Positions 24,737-34,583 of a stretch of 64,000 nucleotides of DNA are shown piece by piece. Every line of letters starts with the position of its first letter. Within the stretch, counting starts at the first letter, position 1. Source of the DNA: Schaalia turicensis ACS-279-V-Col4 (GTDB lineage Bacteria; Actinomycetota; Actinomycetes; Actinomycetales; Actinomycetaceae); assembly GCF_000296505.1 (NCBI RefSeq), contig NZ_JH815209.1, positions 314,908-378,907 of the forward strand, read 5' to 3'. A program made the translations under genes and the position numbers. A model generated the notes under the pieces. It saw only the letters and a list, made by a program, of their open reading frames with translations. It made no database searches and was not told where the DNA came from.

Positions 24737-26305
24737 GTGACCGAGGCATACCCCGTTCTCACACTCATCCCACCGATTCTTGCGATTGCTCTTGTCATCA
24801 CGACCAAGAAGGTCATCATGTCGCTCGCAGCCGGCGCTATCTCCGCTGCATTCCTTATCGAAAACGGCGGGATCGTCGCAACAGTCGTCAAAATCTGGGG
24901 TGCTTTCTCTCAGATTTTCTGGACCGAAGGCGCAATCAACGCCTATTATGTGCTGATTCTCTTGTTCCTTATCACGTTGGGCATCATCACCTCGCTTGTC
25001 CTGATGGCTGGTGGCACCGCAGCGTTTGCAGAATGGACGATGACGAAGATCAAAGGTCGGCGAGGCGCCCAGATTCTCGCCGCCGCACTCGGTACCGCGA
25101 TTTTCATTGATGACTATTTCAACGCGCTTGCCGTCGGCCAGGTGGCGCGCCCCGTTAGCGACCGCCACAAGGTGTCTCGCGCGAAGCTCGCCTACCTCAT
25201 CGACTCATCGTCGGCACCGGTTGCTGTTCTTGCACCGTTTTCTTCGTGGGGCGCCTCGATCATCGGCATCATGGCACCGATCGTTGCAGCAACCTCAATT
25301 CAGGTGACCGACGCGGGCGCATTCCTGCGTAGCGCGGGCATGAACTATTACGCCATCGGCGCAGTCGTCCTGTTGTGGCTGACCGTCATCTTCGAAGTCG
25401 ACTTCGGCTCGATGCGACGTGAAGAACGTCGCGCGGTCGAGCGCGGTCACGTCTACGATCCGGGAGAGCAGATTCCCGGCCAGTTGACCGACAACCTACC
25501 ACGTCACGAACCTGGCGCCATGCGCGCACTGATTGTCCCCTTCGTCATCCTGATCCTGGGTGTTCTTGCTGGCATTGCGTGGACCGGCCACTCTGCTTCT
25601 GAGTCGTGGAATGCCCTGGATATCTTGGCAAACACCGACGTCGCCGTATCGTTGAATGTCGGTGGTGTTCTTGGCCTGATCTCCGCGGCGTACTACTACT
25701 TCCACTACACGCACAAGGATCCTGCTTTCGAGCTGAAGACTGCCGGCAAGGGTGTCGTCGAGGGCGCTCGTTCAATGCTTCCGGCTATCGAGATCCTGCT
25801 GTTCGCATGGATGCTGGGCTCGCTCATTTCTGAGCTCGGTACCGGCGCCTACCTTGGCGCGCTGGTTGAATCCTCAAGCCTGCCTGCCCAGTGGCTGGTG
25901 CCACTGATGTTTGTCATCGCAGGCGCTATGGCGTTCGCGACGGGCACATCGTGGGGTTCCTTCGGAATCCTGCTCCCGATTGCCGGCGAAGTCATGGCAG
26001 CTGTTCCCAACGGTTCCGACCTGCTGATTCCCGCGTTCGGCGCTGTTCTTGCTGGAGCCGTCTGGGGCGACCACTGCTCCCCGATCTCCGATACGACGAT
26101 TCTGTCGTCGACCGGCGCTGGCTGTAACCACATCACGCATGTCAACACTCAGCTTCCCTATGCGCTTGCCGGTGCGGGAGCTGCGTTGCTTGGCTACATC
26201 ACGTTCTCCCTCACTGGTTCAGGCCTCATCGGCCTGGGGATTGTGCTCGCAGTGCTCATTGGGCTGACCGTGTTCGTGCGTACTCGCCTGCCACTCATCG
26301 CCTGA
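24737..26305 (+). CDS. Na+/H+ antiporter NhaC family transporter
   Basis: 522 residues with about 11-12 hydrophobic spans. Family blocks: FIDDYFNALAVGQVARP, LAYLIDSSSAPVAVLAPFSSW (given as landmark), MAFATGTSWGSFGILLPIA and WGDHCSPISDTTILSS, which are typical of the NhaC/YuiF-like branch. Members exchange Na+ for H+, and some take part in amino-acid or organic-acid exchange, so substrate is uncertain. GTG 24737 is chosen because GAGGAGA lies before it and the N-terminus aligns. It stands alone, with its own hairpin terminator. Confidence 0.9.
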   Translation: MTEAYPVLTLIPPILAIALVITTKKVIMSLAAGAISAAFLIENGGIVATVVKIWGAFSQIFWTEGAINAYYVLILLFLITLGIITSLVLMAGGTAAFAEWTMTKIKGRRGAQILAAALGTAIFIDDYFNALAVGQVARPVSDRHKVSRAKLAYLIDSSSAPVAVLAPFSSWGASIIGIMAPIVAATSIQVTDAGAFLRSAGMNYYAIGAVVLLWLTVIFEVDFGSMRREERRAVERGHVYDPGEQIPGQLTDNLPRHEPGAMRALIVPFVILILGVLAGIAWTGHSASESWNALDILANTDVAVSLNVGGVLGLISAAYYYFHYTHKDPAFELKTAGKGVVEGARSMLPAIEILLFAWMLGSLISELGTGAYLGALVESSSLPAQWLVPLMFVIAGAMAFATGTSWGSFGILLPIAGEVMAAVPNGSDLLIPAFGAVLAGAVWGDHCSPISDTTILSSTGAGCNHITHVNTQLPYALAGAGAALLGYITFSLTGSGLIGLGIVLAVLIGLTVFVRTRLPLIA

Positions 26306-26320
26306 TCCCTACGATTCATG

Positions 26321-26357
26321 GTTTTGCCTCCGAGACTTTCCTCTTGGAGGCAAAACT
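26321..26357 (+). terminator. terminator after the NhaC-family gene
   Basis: GTTTTGCCTCC pairs perfectly with GGAGGCAAAAC at 26347-26357. Because of the T and A tails it could act in both directions. Confidence 0.8.
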
Positions 26358-26373
26358 GTATTCGGCCTATTCG

Positions 26374-26410
26374 ACGAAAGAAAGGACACCAGCATTCAAC
26401 TGGTGTCCTT
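26374..26410 (-). terminator. intrinsic terminator of tRNA-Leu
   Basis: On the minus strand AAGGACACCAG pairs with CTGGTGTCCTT across a seven-base loop, followed by TTTCTTT. Confidence 0.88.
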
Positions 26411-26416
26411 CCGTTG

Positions 26417-26497
<81 letters not shown>

Positions 26498-26625
26498 GCG
26501 AACCTGTTTCCGAAGGCGACGAGGTTCCGCATGGAACCTATGCCCACACACAGTGCTCGTTTAGTGTACAAGGTCAGTGACAATCCCGGCGAACTGAGCT
26601 TATCCGTGGACCTCGTAAGAAAACA

Positions 26626-27756
26626 TCAGGCTACGAACGACGAGGCTCGGCTTGCCCGCATGATCGTTGCTTCCCCCAAGACACGGGTGTCACGGTACAT
26701 GACCAGCGACTGGCCGGCAGCAACGCCATGGATCGATTCGGAAAGGGACACGACCAACCGGCGTTCTGCTCCTTCACGCGCCTCGTCTTCGGAGTCGTGC
26801 TCGACTAGGGAAACGGGGACGGGCGTACCGTGGGCGCGAACCTGAACGAACAGGTCATCCGTTGAGGCCCCCAGATCATCGGGAGCTAACCAGACGACGT
26901 CCTCGCATTCAATTCGATCCACGCTGAGCAGAGTCGATGCTCCAACGACGACCTGGTTCGATTCCGGACGAGTTTCCAGAACATAGCGAGGCTTGCCATC
27001 TTCGGCGGGACGATCAATATGCAGACCTCGTCGCTGACCAACCGTGAAGTTCCAGTAGCCCTGGTGGGTGCCGAGGACCTCGCCGTCGGGGCTCACGATC
27101 TCACCTTCATCGCTACCCAATCGAGTGCGCAAGAAGCCCTGCGTATCTCCGTCGGGAATGAAGCAAATGTCGTAGGAATCCGGCTTGTTGAACACACCCA
27201 GGCCAAGACGCTGCGCTTCGGAACGCACCCACGCCTTGGTGGGGGCATCACCAAGGGGCAGTAGAACGCGTGACAGTTCATCACGCCCCATGATTGCCAG
27301 AACATACGACTGGTCTTTCAGAGAATCTGCGCCACGGTGCAATTCCGGGCCGGATGGACCATCAACGATTGCAGCGTAGTGGCCGGTGCAGACAGCATCG
27401 AAACCCAGTGCCTTCGCGCGCGTTGCAAGTTCACGGAATTTCACGAACTCGTTGCAACGCACACACGGGTTCGGCGTATGCCCCAGCTTGTACTGTTCAA
27501 CGAAGTCTTCGATGACGGTTTCTTCAAATTCTTGGGCGAGGTCCCACACGTAGAACGGGATCCCCATGATTTCGGCTGCTCGCGCAGCATCGCCAGCGTC
27601 TTCAACGGAGCAACACCCTCGCGAGCCGATACGGCATTCCTGCGGTTGACTTGACAAAGCCATGTGGACGCCGACAACATCATGGCCGGCCTCGACCGCT
27701 TTCGCTGCAGCGACAGCCGAATCCACGCCTCCGGAAAGTGCGGCAAGAACACGCAT
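26626..27756 (-). CDS. mnmA: tRNA-specific 2-thiouridylase
   Basis: Thiolates U34 in the wobble position of Lys, Glu and Gln tRNAs. Landmarks in 376 residues: the ATP PP-loop SGGVDS (8-13), PNPCVRCN (C98, C101), DSYDICFIPDGD (catalytic C198), and the C-terminal VGQRRGL and beta-barrel region. The cysteine desulfurase gene lies immediately upstream (12-base gap) on the same strand and is the expected sulfur donor. It is the last gene of the etfB-etfA-desulfurase-mnmA run. Confidence 0.97.
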   Translation of the reverse strand: MRVLAALSGGVDSAVAAAKAVEAGHDVVGVHMALSSQPQECRIGSRGCCSVEDAGDAARAAEIMGIPFYVWDLAQEFEETVIEDFVEQYKLGHTPNPCVRCNEFVKFRELATRAKALGFDAVCTGHYAAIVDGPSGPELHRGADSLKDQSYVLAIMGRDELSRVLLPLGDAPTKAWVRSEAQRLGLGVFNKPDSYDICFIPDGDTQGFLRTRLGSDEGEIVSPDGEVLGTHQGYWNFTVGQRRGLHIDRPAEDGKPRYVLETRPESNQVVVGASTLLSVDRIECEDVVWLAPDDLGASTDDLFVQVRAHGTPVPVSLVEHDSEDEAREGAERRLVVSLSESIHGVAAGQSLVMYRDTRVLGEATIMRASRASSFVA

Positions 27757-27768
27757 TCAATTGTCCTT

Positions 27769-28977
27769 TCAGTGGGTTCGACCGTGCATGCGGTCTCGAT
27801 CGTGAGAGTCTAACGCCTGCCCTGCAAGGACGGCGCGTTCAAGAGCATCCACGAATGCATCAATATCCGCTTCGGTCGTGTCATGTCCGGTGGAAATGCG
27901 CAGGACTCCCAGCGCTTCAGCTTCGGTGGCTCCCAGGGCCAGGACGACGTCGGACGGGCGCGTCACCCCCGCGTGGCACGCAGAACCAGCAGAGACGTGG
28001 ACATCTGCCATGTCCATCGCCATCAGTACCGCTTCAGGGTGCGACGTCGGAATCGACAGATGAATGATCGAGGCCAACGCGTCATCCGGAGAGACAGTGA
28101 GTCGCGCATAGTCCGGCAGAGCGCGGGCCAAACGATCACGCAGAAGCGCCGCGCGGACCTGCCACTCTTGGCGCTGAGCAACCGTTTCTTCAAGCGCTAG
28201 CGCGAACGCACACGCGCCGGCAACGTCGGGGGTTCCTGAACGAATGCCACGCTCGTGTCCTCCACCGGGACGATCGGTGGGGATCTTCAGTCCACGGCGA
28301 GCAACCAGCACGCCAGTCCCTGCCGGCGCACCAATCTTGTGGCCACCCACGGTCATCAAGTCAACGCCGAGTTCCGCATAGGACACGTCCATCAGAGACA
28401 TTGCCTGCGCGGCATCGGTGTGGGTCAGTGGACGCTGAGCGATCGGCATGGAGCGACCATCAAGTGCCTCGACCATCTGCGATACCGGCTGAATTGTCCC
28501 GATTTCTGAGCTGACCAGGGTGAGCGAAGCAAGAGAACACTGGTCTTTCACCTGCGCCAACGCGTCAGTATTGATAACGCACACGCCGTTGGACGCCACA
28601 GGGAAAAGCTCAACAGCAAACCCGCGCGATTCTAAATACTCGCGCTGATTTCCTACAGCATCGTGCTCCACCGGGGACAGAAGAACCGTGTTCCGATCAG
28701 CGTTCAATGCCCGCCCAGCGAGCGCTCCCCCGTGTACGCCGATGGCATCTGATTCGGTGGCACCCGACGTAAAGATCACTTCGGGCTTCTCGCAGCCCAA
28801 GGCAATAGCGACACGTTCGCGGGCGTCCTCCAACATCCTCTTTGCGCGTCTACCGCCACCGTGCAACGAGGCCGGGTTCCCGGGATGGGCGCTGAGCTCA
28901 CGCTGAGCCTCGACCCATGCCTCCAACGCTGAAGGACGGATCGGGGTTGTTGCAGCGTGATCCAGGTAGTGCGTCAC
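27769..28977 (-). CDS. cysteine desulfurase (NifS/IscS family)
   Basis: A PLP enzyme that takes sulfur from cysteine as an enzyme persulfide. K214 in GGHKIGAPAG binds PLP; C334 in SAGSACHAGV, on the flexible loop, is the active cysteine. YLDHAATTPIRPSA and FTSGATESDAIG are the standard N-terminal blocks. The start is a GTG whose bases overlap the etfA stop codon by four (GTGA), a sign of translational coupling. Position before mnmA indicates tRNA thiolation as one use; iron-sulfur assembly for electron-transfer proteins is possible too. Confidence 0.95.
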   Translation of the reverse strand: MTHYLDHAATTPIRPSALEAWVEAQRELSAHPGNPASLHGGGRRAKRMLEDARERVAIALGCEKPEVIFTSGATESDAIGVHGGALAGRALNADRNTVLLSPVEHDAVGNQREYLESRGFAVELFPVASNGVCVINTDALAQVKDQCSLASLTLVSSEIGTIQPVSQMVEALDGRSMPIAQRPLTHTDAAQAMSLMDVSYAELGVDLMTVGGHKIGAPAGTGVLVARRGLKIPTDRPGGGHERGIRSGTPDVAGACAFALALEETVAQRQEWQVRAALLRDRLARALPDYARLTVSPDDALASIIHLSIPTSHPEAVLMAMDMADVHVSAGSACHAGVTRPSDVVLALGATEAEALGVLRISTGHDTTEADIDAFVDALERAVLAGQALDSHDRDRMHGRTH

Positions 28978-29963
28978 TCGGCGTCGCGCGCCTTCTTGAT
29001 TTCTTCCAGTGCAGCAGGAATAACCTCGAACATGTCGCCAACAACGCCGAAATCTGCGATCTCAAAGATCGGAGCATCAGGGTCATCGCAGACAGCGACG
29101 ATGTGGGCGCTGGACTGCATACCAACCGTGTGATGGATAGCTCCGGAAACACCTAGACCAATGTAGAGATTCGGTGACACTGACAGACCGGTCTGGCCGA
29201 TCTGCATGGTACGCGGTGCCCAGCCTTCATCGCAGACAACGCGAGTAGCGCCGACTGCCGCGCCGAGTTCATCTGCCAATTCATTGACAATGTTCATATC
29301 GCCGTTTGTTCCGCGACCGGCGACAACAACGGTGGAAGCATCGGTCAGCGAAACGCCCGTTGACTCCAGTGCAGACGAGCAGACGACCGTCACCGCACGG
29401 GCCTCATCGCTGAGCTCAACGTCGATGGATTCGGCGACCGGAGTGACCGGCGCGAACTCGAGGACATCAAAGGATCCGGGTCGAAGCGCCACAACCGGAA
29501 GCGAACCCGAGACCTTCAGGCGATTCGACCACGAGCCCGCGAGCGCGGTGGTCGTGACAACCAGGGAGTCGTCGTCGACCTCAACGCCGATGGCGTCGCA
29601 GACAACTCCGGAGTTGGTCAGGGTGGCGATACGGGAGGCGACTTCACGGCCTCGGTAGGTCGAGACAACGAAGAGGGCTCCGAAATCCTGTGTCGTGACT
29701 GCGGATGCGACGGCGTCTGCGACGACTGCGCTGACGCGTGCGCCGGAGTGGTCAATACCGGGGACGAGGACTTTTTCCACGCCGAGGGTGCCCAGCGTGG
29801 TCATATCCGGGTTCGTGGTCAGGGAAAGTGCGACAACTCCAGCGTCACTCAACGTGGACGCGAGAGAAATGATCTGCGCCGATGCTGGGGTCAGGTGCCA
29901 GCCGTCGGTGTCACTGCCCTGGTGGTCAGCAAGGACGAGTATTGGTTGAGAAAGAGTTGCCAT
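28974..29963 (-). CDS. etfA: electron transfer flavoprotein, alpha subunit
   Basis: 329 residues; N-terminal alpha/beta domain and C-terminal FAD domain. Conserved stretches are VVAGRGTNGDMNI, GWAPRTMQIGQTGLSVSPNL and YIGLGVSGAIHHTVGM, which bind FAD. With the beta subunit it carries electrons from acyl-CoA or related dehydrogenases to a quinone-linked acceptor, or the pair takes part in bifurcation. Its partner gene lies one base upstream. No etf:quinone oxidoreductase or dehydrogenase is in the window. Confidence 0.95.
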   Translation of the reverse strand: MATLSQPILVLADHQGSDTDGWHLTPASAQIISLASTLSDAGVVALSLTTNPDMTTLGTLGVEKVLVPGIDHSGARVSAVVADAVASAVTTQDFGALFVVSTYRGREVASRIATLTNSGVVCDAIGVEVDDDSLVVTTTALAGSWSNRLKVSGSLPVVALRPGSFDVLEFAPVTPVAESIDVELSDEARAVTVVCSSALESTGVSLTDASTVVVAGRGTNGDMNIVNELADELGAAVGATRVVCDEGWAPRTMQIGQTGLSVSPNLYIGLGVSGAIHHTVGMQSSAHIVAVCDDPDAPIFEIADFGVVGDMFEVIPAALEEIKKARDAE

Positions 29964-29964
29964 G

Positions 29965-30756
29965 TCACTTCACCACTTCGAGGAGGTACTGGGCCAGTCG
30001 GAGGCCTGCATCACCGGAGTCAGGGATGATCGTTCCGGCGTTGTCGCGGGTGATCTCGTTGGATTCGAGGACCTCGGTAACCTGGCCACGCTGGGCGATA
30101 GCTGAGCCTGCAACGCTTTCTTCGATGTCGGCCAGTTCCCAGGTGTCCATTGGCTTCTTGCGCGCGGCCTTCATGGCCGCGAATGCCGGATAGCGGGGTT
30201 CGTTGATCTGGTCGGTGACCGAGACAACTGCCGGCATGGGTGCGGAAAGGACATCCTCGTACCCGTCGGCGTTGCGCTTGATTTCAATGCTCGAGGCGCC
30301 GGTATCGACGGAGATTTCGTGGGCCAGACCGAGCAACGGGAAGTGTAAGCAGGTCGCAAGCGCCGCGGGAAGCATTGAGGTCATCGAGTCGAGCGATGCC
30401 ATACCCGTAATAACAAGGTCAATGGGTTTTTCGTCGACGAGCGTCTGAATGGCTCCAGCCAATGCGAGCGCGGTCAGACCGGCATCAGCTCCAGCCAGTG
30501 CCTCGTCGCTGATAAGAACACCGCGGTCGGCCCCCATCTGGAGGGCGCGCATCAGGGCGTCTTCAGCGTCCTCGGGCCCCATGGTCAGGGCGATGACTTC
30601 ACCGCCGTTATCTTCGACCAGTTGAACGGCTGCTTCAATGGCATTTTCATCCAGTTCGTTGAGGATGTCATCTTCGCCACGAACAATGCGACCATCTTCG
30701 AATCGGCGTTCCGACTGCATGTCTGGAACGTGTTTCACGCATACGACAATTCTCAT
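29965..30756 (-). CDS. etfB: electron transfer flavoprotein, beta subunit
   Basis: 263 residues: MRIVVCVKHVPDMQSERRF at the N-terminus, NELDENAIEAAVQL, VIALTMGPEDAEDALMRALQMGAD (partial landmark) and a C-terminal stretch that embraces EtfA. It binds AMP in typical pairs. ATG 30756 is chosen because the fold starts there, although the ribosome site is weak. First gene of a four-gene leftward operon. The ~240 bases to the divergent glgX hold both promoters but no other gene. Confidence 0.95.
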   Translation of the reverse strand: MRIVVCVKHVPDMQSERRFEDGRIVRGEDDILNELDENAIEAAVQLVEDNGGEVIALTMGPEDAEDALMRALQMGADRGVLISDEALAGADAGLTALALAGAIQTLVDEKPIDLVITGMASLDSMTSMLPAALATCLHFPLLGLAHEISVDTGASSIEIKRNADGYEDVLSAPMPAVVSVTDQINEPRYPAFAAMKAARKKPMDTWELADIEESVAGSAIAQRGQVTEVLESNEITRDNAGTIIPDSGDAGLRLAQYLLEVVK

Positions 30757-30993
30757 AGCTTCTAGCGTGCCACAAAGGGCGAGTAAGCCCGAAGAGCAAG
30801 GGGTGTGAGATGGGTTTTCCCACACGCTTTGACTACGTTGCGTCAGAAACCTTGCCGTCTTGCAATAATAGTGCGGGTGGTAGCGCACACTTTTTGAGTA
30901 TGTGCGCGATACGTTGACAAGAAGAGGCAGTTCCCATCAACAGTTTCTTGAACCGTTAGCGTTCAAGCACGTTCTGGCTAGAGAGAGGACATC

Positions 30994-33288
30994 ATGGGCC
31001 ACGACCATTCGCACGATCACTCGGTGGCGCTCGTGAATGTTACTCAGCCGAACCCTGTTCCTCCTCGCTTCGGTGTCCACGTTGCAAACGGTGGTCTTGA
31101 CGTTTCCGTCGTGGCACGCCTGGCGACGCACGTTGATTTCTGTGTTCTGGACTTAGACGACTCTGAAACGCGGTATGCGCTGATTCCTAGCAACGAGGGC
31201 ATTTGGCACGGTCATATCAATGGCTTGGGTGTGGGCACGCGTTACGGTTTCCGCGCTGATGGCCCGTGGGATCCCGATCGTGGCTTCTTCTATAATCCGG
31301 CGAAGTTCCTGTTGGATCCCTACGGACGAGGCCTCGAGGGAAGCGTTGACATGAGTGCCGCAGTCTACGGGCATATCGTTGACGAGAACCTATATCCAAC
31401 TTCTTATCCGTTTGCGCGTTCTCCTCTTGATTCGCGTGGGCATGTCCCCTGCTCCGTTGTCGTTGATTCCCGCTTCCCCGTGGCACCAAAGCCACGCGTC
31501 CCGTGGGAAAAGACGATTGTGTACGAGGTCCATGTCAAGGGCTTTACGAAGAACATGCCGGGTATTCCTGGCGAATTACAGGGAACATACGCGGGCTTGG
31601 CACATCCTGCGTCAGTGGATTACCTGAAGAACCTGGGAATCACTTCCATTGAACTTCTCCCCGTTCACGCGAAGTGTGAGGAACCGTTCCTATCGGAACG
31701 TGGTCTGACTAATTACTGGGGGTATTCGACCCTGAACTTCTTCACTCCCGAGCCTTCTTACGCAACTCATTCAGCGCAAGACCGTGGCGCCCAAGCGGTC
31801 GTCGACGAGTTCCGCGGAATGGTGTCGATCCTGCACGAGGCAGGGATCGAAGTCATCCTTGACGTCGTCTACAACCACACGTGTGAAGGTGGCAACGCCG
31901 GCCCGTCACTCTCGTGGCGTGGACTCGATTCTGACCTGTATTACCGCCACACGAACACGGTTCCCGTCGCCTGTACTGACGACACGGGCACCGGAAATAC
32001 CATGAACGTCGACAATCCCAAGACAATGTCGATGATCCTCGATTCCCTGCGCTACTGGGCAGACACAATGGGCGTCGACGGTTTCCGCTTCGACTTGGCC
32101 GCAACCCTTGGACGCTTCGCCACAGGATTCGACCCGAAGCACCCGTTGCTGATGGCAATGGCAACCGACCGAACACTGTCAACGGCAAAGCTCATTGCTG
32201 AACCCTGGGATATCGGCCCCGGAGGCTGGCAGACCGGCAATTTCCCCCTCCCCTTCTCAGAGTGGAATGACCACTACCGCGGAGCACTGCGCGCCTTCTG
32301 GCTCTCCGACGTTCGTTCCCTAGTCGAAGGTCACGGCGCGTCTGGCCCGAATAACCTAGCGACCCGTTTGGCCGGTTCCCGCCCCGTTTTCGATCATGGC
32401 ACCGGAATCGGACGCGGGCCTCGTGCTTCAATTAACTTCATCACCGCGCACGACGGCTTCACCCTCGCTGACCTAACGGCGTTCGATACCAAACATAATT
32501 GGGCGAACTTGGAAGGCAACCGCGACGGATCGAACGACAATCGTTCATGGAACCACGGAATTGAAGGCTGGGTCGCATCAATCGCGAACATGACCGACGA
32601 TGAAGATGACCCGGTTGAGGCAAAAGAAGCAATCGAAACGACCTCTCGTCGTCGCTACCAGACCCAGCGCAACATGCTGACCTCCCTGCTCATTTCTGCG
32701 GGCACCCCAATGATCCTCGGCGGCGATGAATTTAGTCGCACTCAGCAGGGCAATAACAATGCGTACTGTCAGGATTCCCCGATCTCGTGGTTCGACTGGA
32801 ATCTGACACCCGAGCAACTGGCACACAAGGACTTCGTTCGTTGGTTGATCGGCCTGCGTCACGCTCACCCCGTATTGCGCCCCGATATCTACGAATCAGG
32901 TGCACCCGTACCCGGCGATTCAATCCCGGATGTGGCGTGGCTGGATAAGACCGGTGCTCCCATGCCGACAGAAGGCTGGTCTCTTTCCGACAATCGCGTG
33001 TTCCAAATGTTGCGTTCGGGCGTACGTTGGAACGACCGCGACGCTCTGGTCATTGTGAACGGCACTTTGGACGAGCAGGATGTGAGCCTTCCGACCGGCC
33101 ACGGCGTCGATTGGCTCGTATGTGTGAATACAGCGTGGATCCGCCTTGACGAGGGTGTTCAACCGGGGACCGATCCTCTCGCATTGAGCCTGAGCCTGGG
33201 ACAGGTCGCCAATGAATCCATCGTGACTCTTCGACCGAACTCGATGCAGGTCTTGCTTTCCGATATTGCGGTACCGCCCAAACGCTAA
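30994..33288 (+). CDS. glgX: glycogen debranching enzyme (isoamylase-type GlgX)
   Basis: Hydrolyses alpha-1,6 branches of glycogen outer chains. In 764 residues: N-terminal CBM48-like domain, then a GH13 barrel with nucleophile D367 in GVDGFRFD, acid/base E403 in IAEPWD and D487 in ITAHDG, plus DVVYNHT around residue 290-296. The first ten residues MGHDHSHDHS are His/Asp-rich and unlike most GlgX starts. GAGAGGA precedes ATG 30994 and no better start follows within the fold, so the extension seems real. Its neighbour trpS follows at 53 bases. Confidence 0.95.
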   Translation: MGHDHSHDHSVALVNVTQPNPVPPRFGVHVANGGLDVSVVARLATHVDFCVLDLDDSETRYALIPSNEGIWHGHINGLGVGTRYGFRADGPWDPDRGFFYNPAKFLLDPYGRGLEGSVDMSAAVYGHIVDENLYPTSYPFARSPLDSRGHVPCSVVVDSRFPVAPKPRVPWEKTIVYEVHVKGFTKNMPGIPGELQGTYAGLAHPASVDYLKNLGITSIELLPVHAKCEEPFLSERGLTNYWGYSTLNFFTPEPSYATHSAQDRGAQAVVDEFRGMVSILHEAGIEVILDVVYNHTCEGGNAGPSLSWRGLDSDLYYRHTNTVPVACTDDTGTGNTMNVDNPKTMSMILDSLRYWADTMGVDGFRFDLAATLGRFATGFDPKHPLLMAMATDRTLSTAKLIAEPWDIGPGGWQTGNFPLPFSEWNDHYRGALRAFWLSDVRSLVEGHGASGPNNLATRLAGSRPVFDHGTGIGRGPRASINFITAHDGFTLADLTAFDTKHNWANLEGNRDGSNDNRSWNHGIEGWVASIANMTDDEDDPVEAKEAIETTSRRRYQTQRNMLTSLLISAGTPMILGGDEFSRTQQGNNNAYCQDSPISWFDWNLTPEQLAHKDFVRWLIGLRHAHPVLRPDIYESGAPVPGDSIPDVAWLDKTGAPMPTEGWSLSDNRVFQMLRSGVRWNDRDALVIVNGTLDEQDVSLPTGHGVDWLVCVNTAWIRLDEGVQPGTDPLALSLSLGQVANESIVTLRPNSMQVLLSDIAVPPKR

Positions 33289-33341
33289 CTGCGGGCGGAC
33301 GCGAAATAGCGTTAGGCGCGTCTTTCGATAGAATCACACCC

Positions 33342-34442
33342 ATGACTTCCAGTGAAGACGCACTTGCACACTCGACATCCGACGCATCGCTTGCTCGTTC
33401 GAAGGCTCGTTCAGCCGAAATCGACCTGGCCATCGATGAAGATCCCACTCGCTTCCGTATCCTGACCGGTGACCGACCAACCGGGCATCTGCACCTCGGT
33501 CATTACTTCGGTACGCTCCGTAACCGTGTTCTGTTGCAGAACCGTGGCGTTGAAACGTGGGTTCTGGTTGCCGACTATCAGGTGATCACGGACCGCGACG
33601 GCGTTGGCCCAATTCGTGAACGCGTCCTTGGTCTGATTGCCGACTACATTGCTGCCGGTATTGATCCGGAGCGTTCGACGATCTTCAATCATTCTGCCGT
33701 TCCGGCGCTCAACCAGCTGATGCTCCCCTTCCTGTCTCTCGTCACCGAGTCTGAGTTGCACCGAAACCCTACGGTGAAGGCAGAACTCGAAGCCACCAAC
33801 GGTCGCGCTATGACTGGCCTGATGCTGACTTACCCAGTTCACCAGGCTGCTGACATTCTGTTCTGCAAGGCGAATCTTGTTCCCGTTGGTCAGGATCAGT
33901 TGCCACACTTGGAGCAGGCTCGCCTGATCGCCCAGCGTTTCGATAAGCGCTATGGTCGCGCCAATCCCGAGGTTCCCGTCTTCCGTCGTCCCGAGGCCCT
34001 TTTGTCCGAGGTCCCGCTGTTGCTCGGCACCGACGGCATGAAGATGTCCAAGTCGCGTGGCAACACGATCGAACTTGGCATGACCGCTGACGAAACGGCG
34101 AAGATCCTGAAGAAGGCGAAGACTGACGCTGAGCGCACGATCACCTACGATCCCGCGAATCGTCCTGAGGTCGCGAACCTTTTGATGCTGGGCTGCCTGG
34201 CGTCCGGTCAGGCTCCCGAGGCAATTGCCGAGCAGATCGGCGATAAGGGTGCCGGCACACTCAAGATGTTCGTCACCGAGGCCCTCAATGAGATGCTTGC
34301 TCCACTGCGCGAAAAACGTAGCGAACTGATCAACAACGAGGACTACTTGCTCCAAGTGTTACAACTTGGTAACGAAAAGGCGAATGAGCAGGCGAACGAG
34401 ACCCTCCACGAGGTACGTACCGCCATGAAGATGAACTACTGA
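33342..34442 (+). CDS. trpS: tryptophanyl-tRNA synthetase
   Basis: Charges tRNA-Trp. 366 residues with the class I signature as HLGH (51-54), KMSKS at 234-238 and the tryptophan pocket region VGQDQLPHLEQ. The first 35 residues (Ala/Ser/Glu-rich) extend before the usual start TGDRPTGHLHLGHY; no internal start with a better ribosome site was seen. Same strand as glgX, 53 bases after it, followed by a strong terminator. Confidence 0.97.
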   Translation: MTSSEDALAHSTSDASLARSKARSAEIDLAIDEDPTRFRILTGDRPTGHLHLGHYFGTLRNRVLLQNRGVETWVLVADYQVITDRDGVGPIRERVLGLIADYIAAGIDPERSTIFNHSAVPALNQLMLPFLSLVTESELHRNPTVKAELEATNGRAMTGLMLTYPVHQAADILFCKANLVPVGQDQLPHLEQARLIAQRFDKRYGRANPEVPVFRRPEALLSEVPLLLGTDGMKMSKSRGNTIELGMTADETAKILKKAKTDAERTITYDPANRPEVANLLMLGCLASGQAPEAIAEQIGDKGAGTLKMFVTEALNEMLAPLREKRSELINNEDYLLQVLQLGNEKANEQANETLHEVRTAMKMNY

Positions 34443-34476
34443 ACCACCATTTTCGCTGGTCAGACCGGCTAACTAT

Positions 34477-34510
34477 GGGTGCCCTCAGAGCATTGAGGGC
34501 ACCCACTTTT
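34477..34510 (+). terminator. intrinsic terminator after trpS
   Basis: GGGTGCCCTCA pairs perfectly with TGAGGGCACCC across a six-base loop, followed by ACTTTT. Confidence 0.9.
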
Positions 34511-34583
34511 AGGTAGTACAAAGGTCCTAGAGGCGCGCTTTTCCTTGCTAGCGGAGCAGTCTTTTTCTCCCTAGCTTGAGAGA

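Noticed and set aside
33411..34355. 314-codon minus-strand open frame inside trpS
   Set aside because: Antisense shadow of trpS with no recognisable motif.
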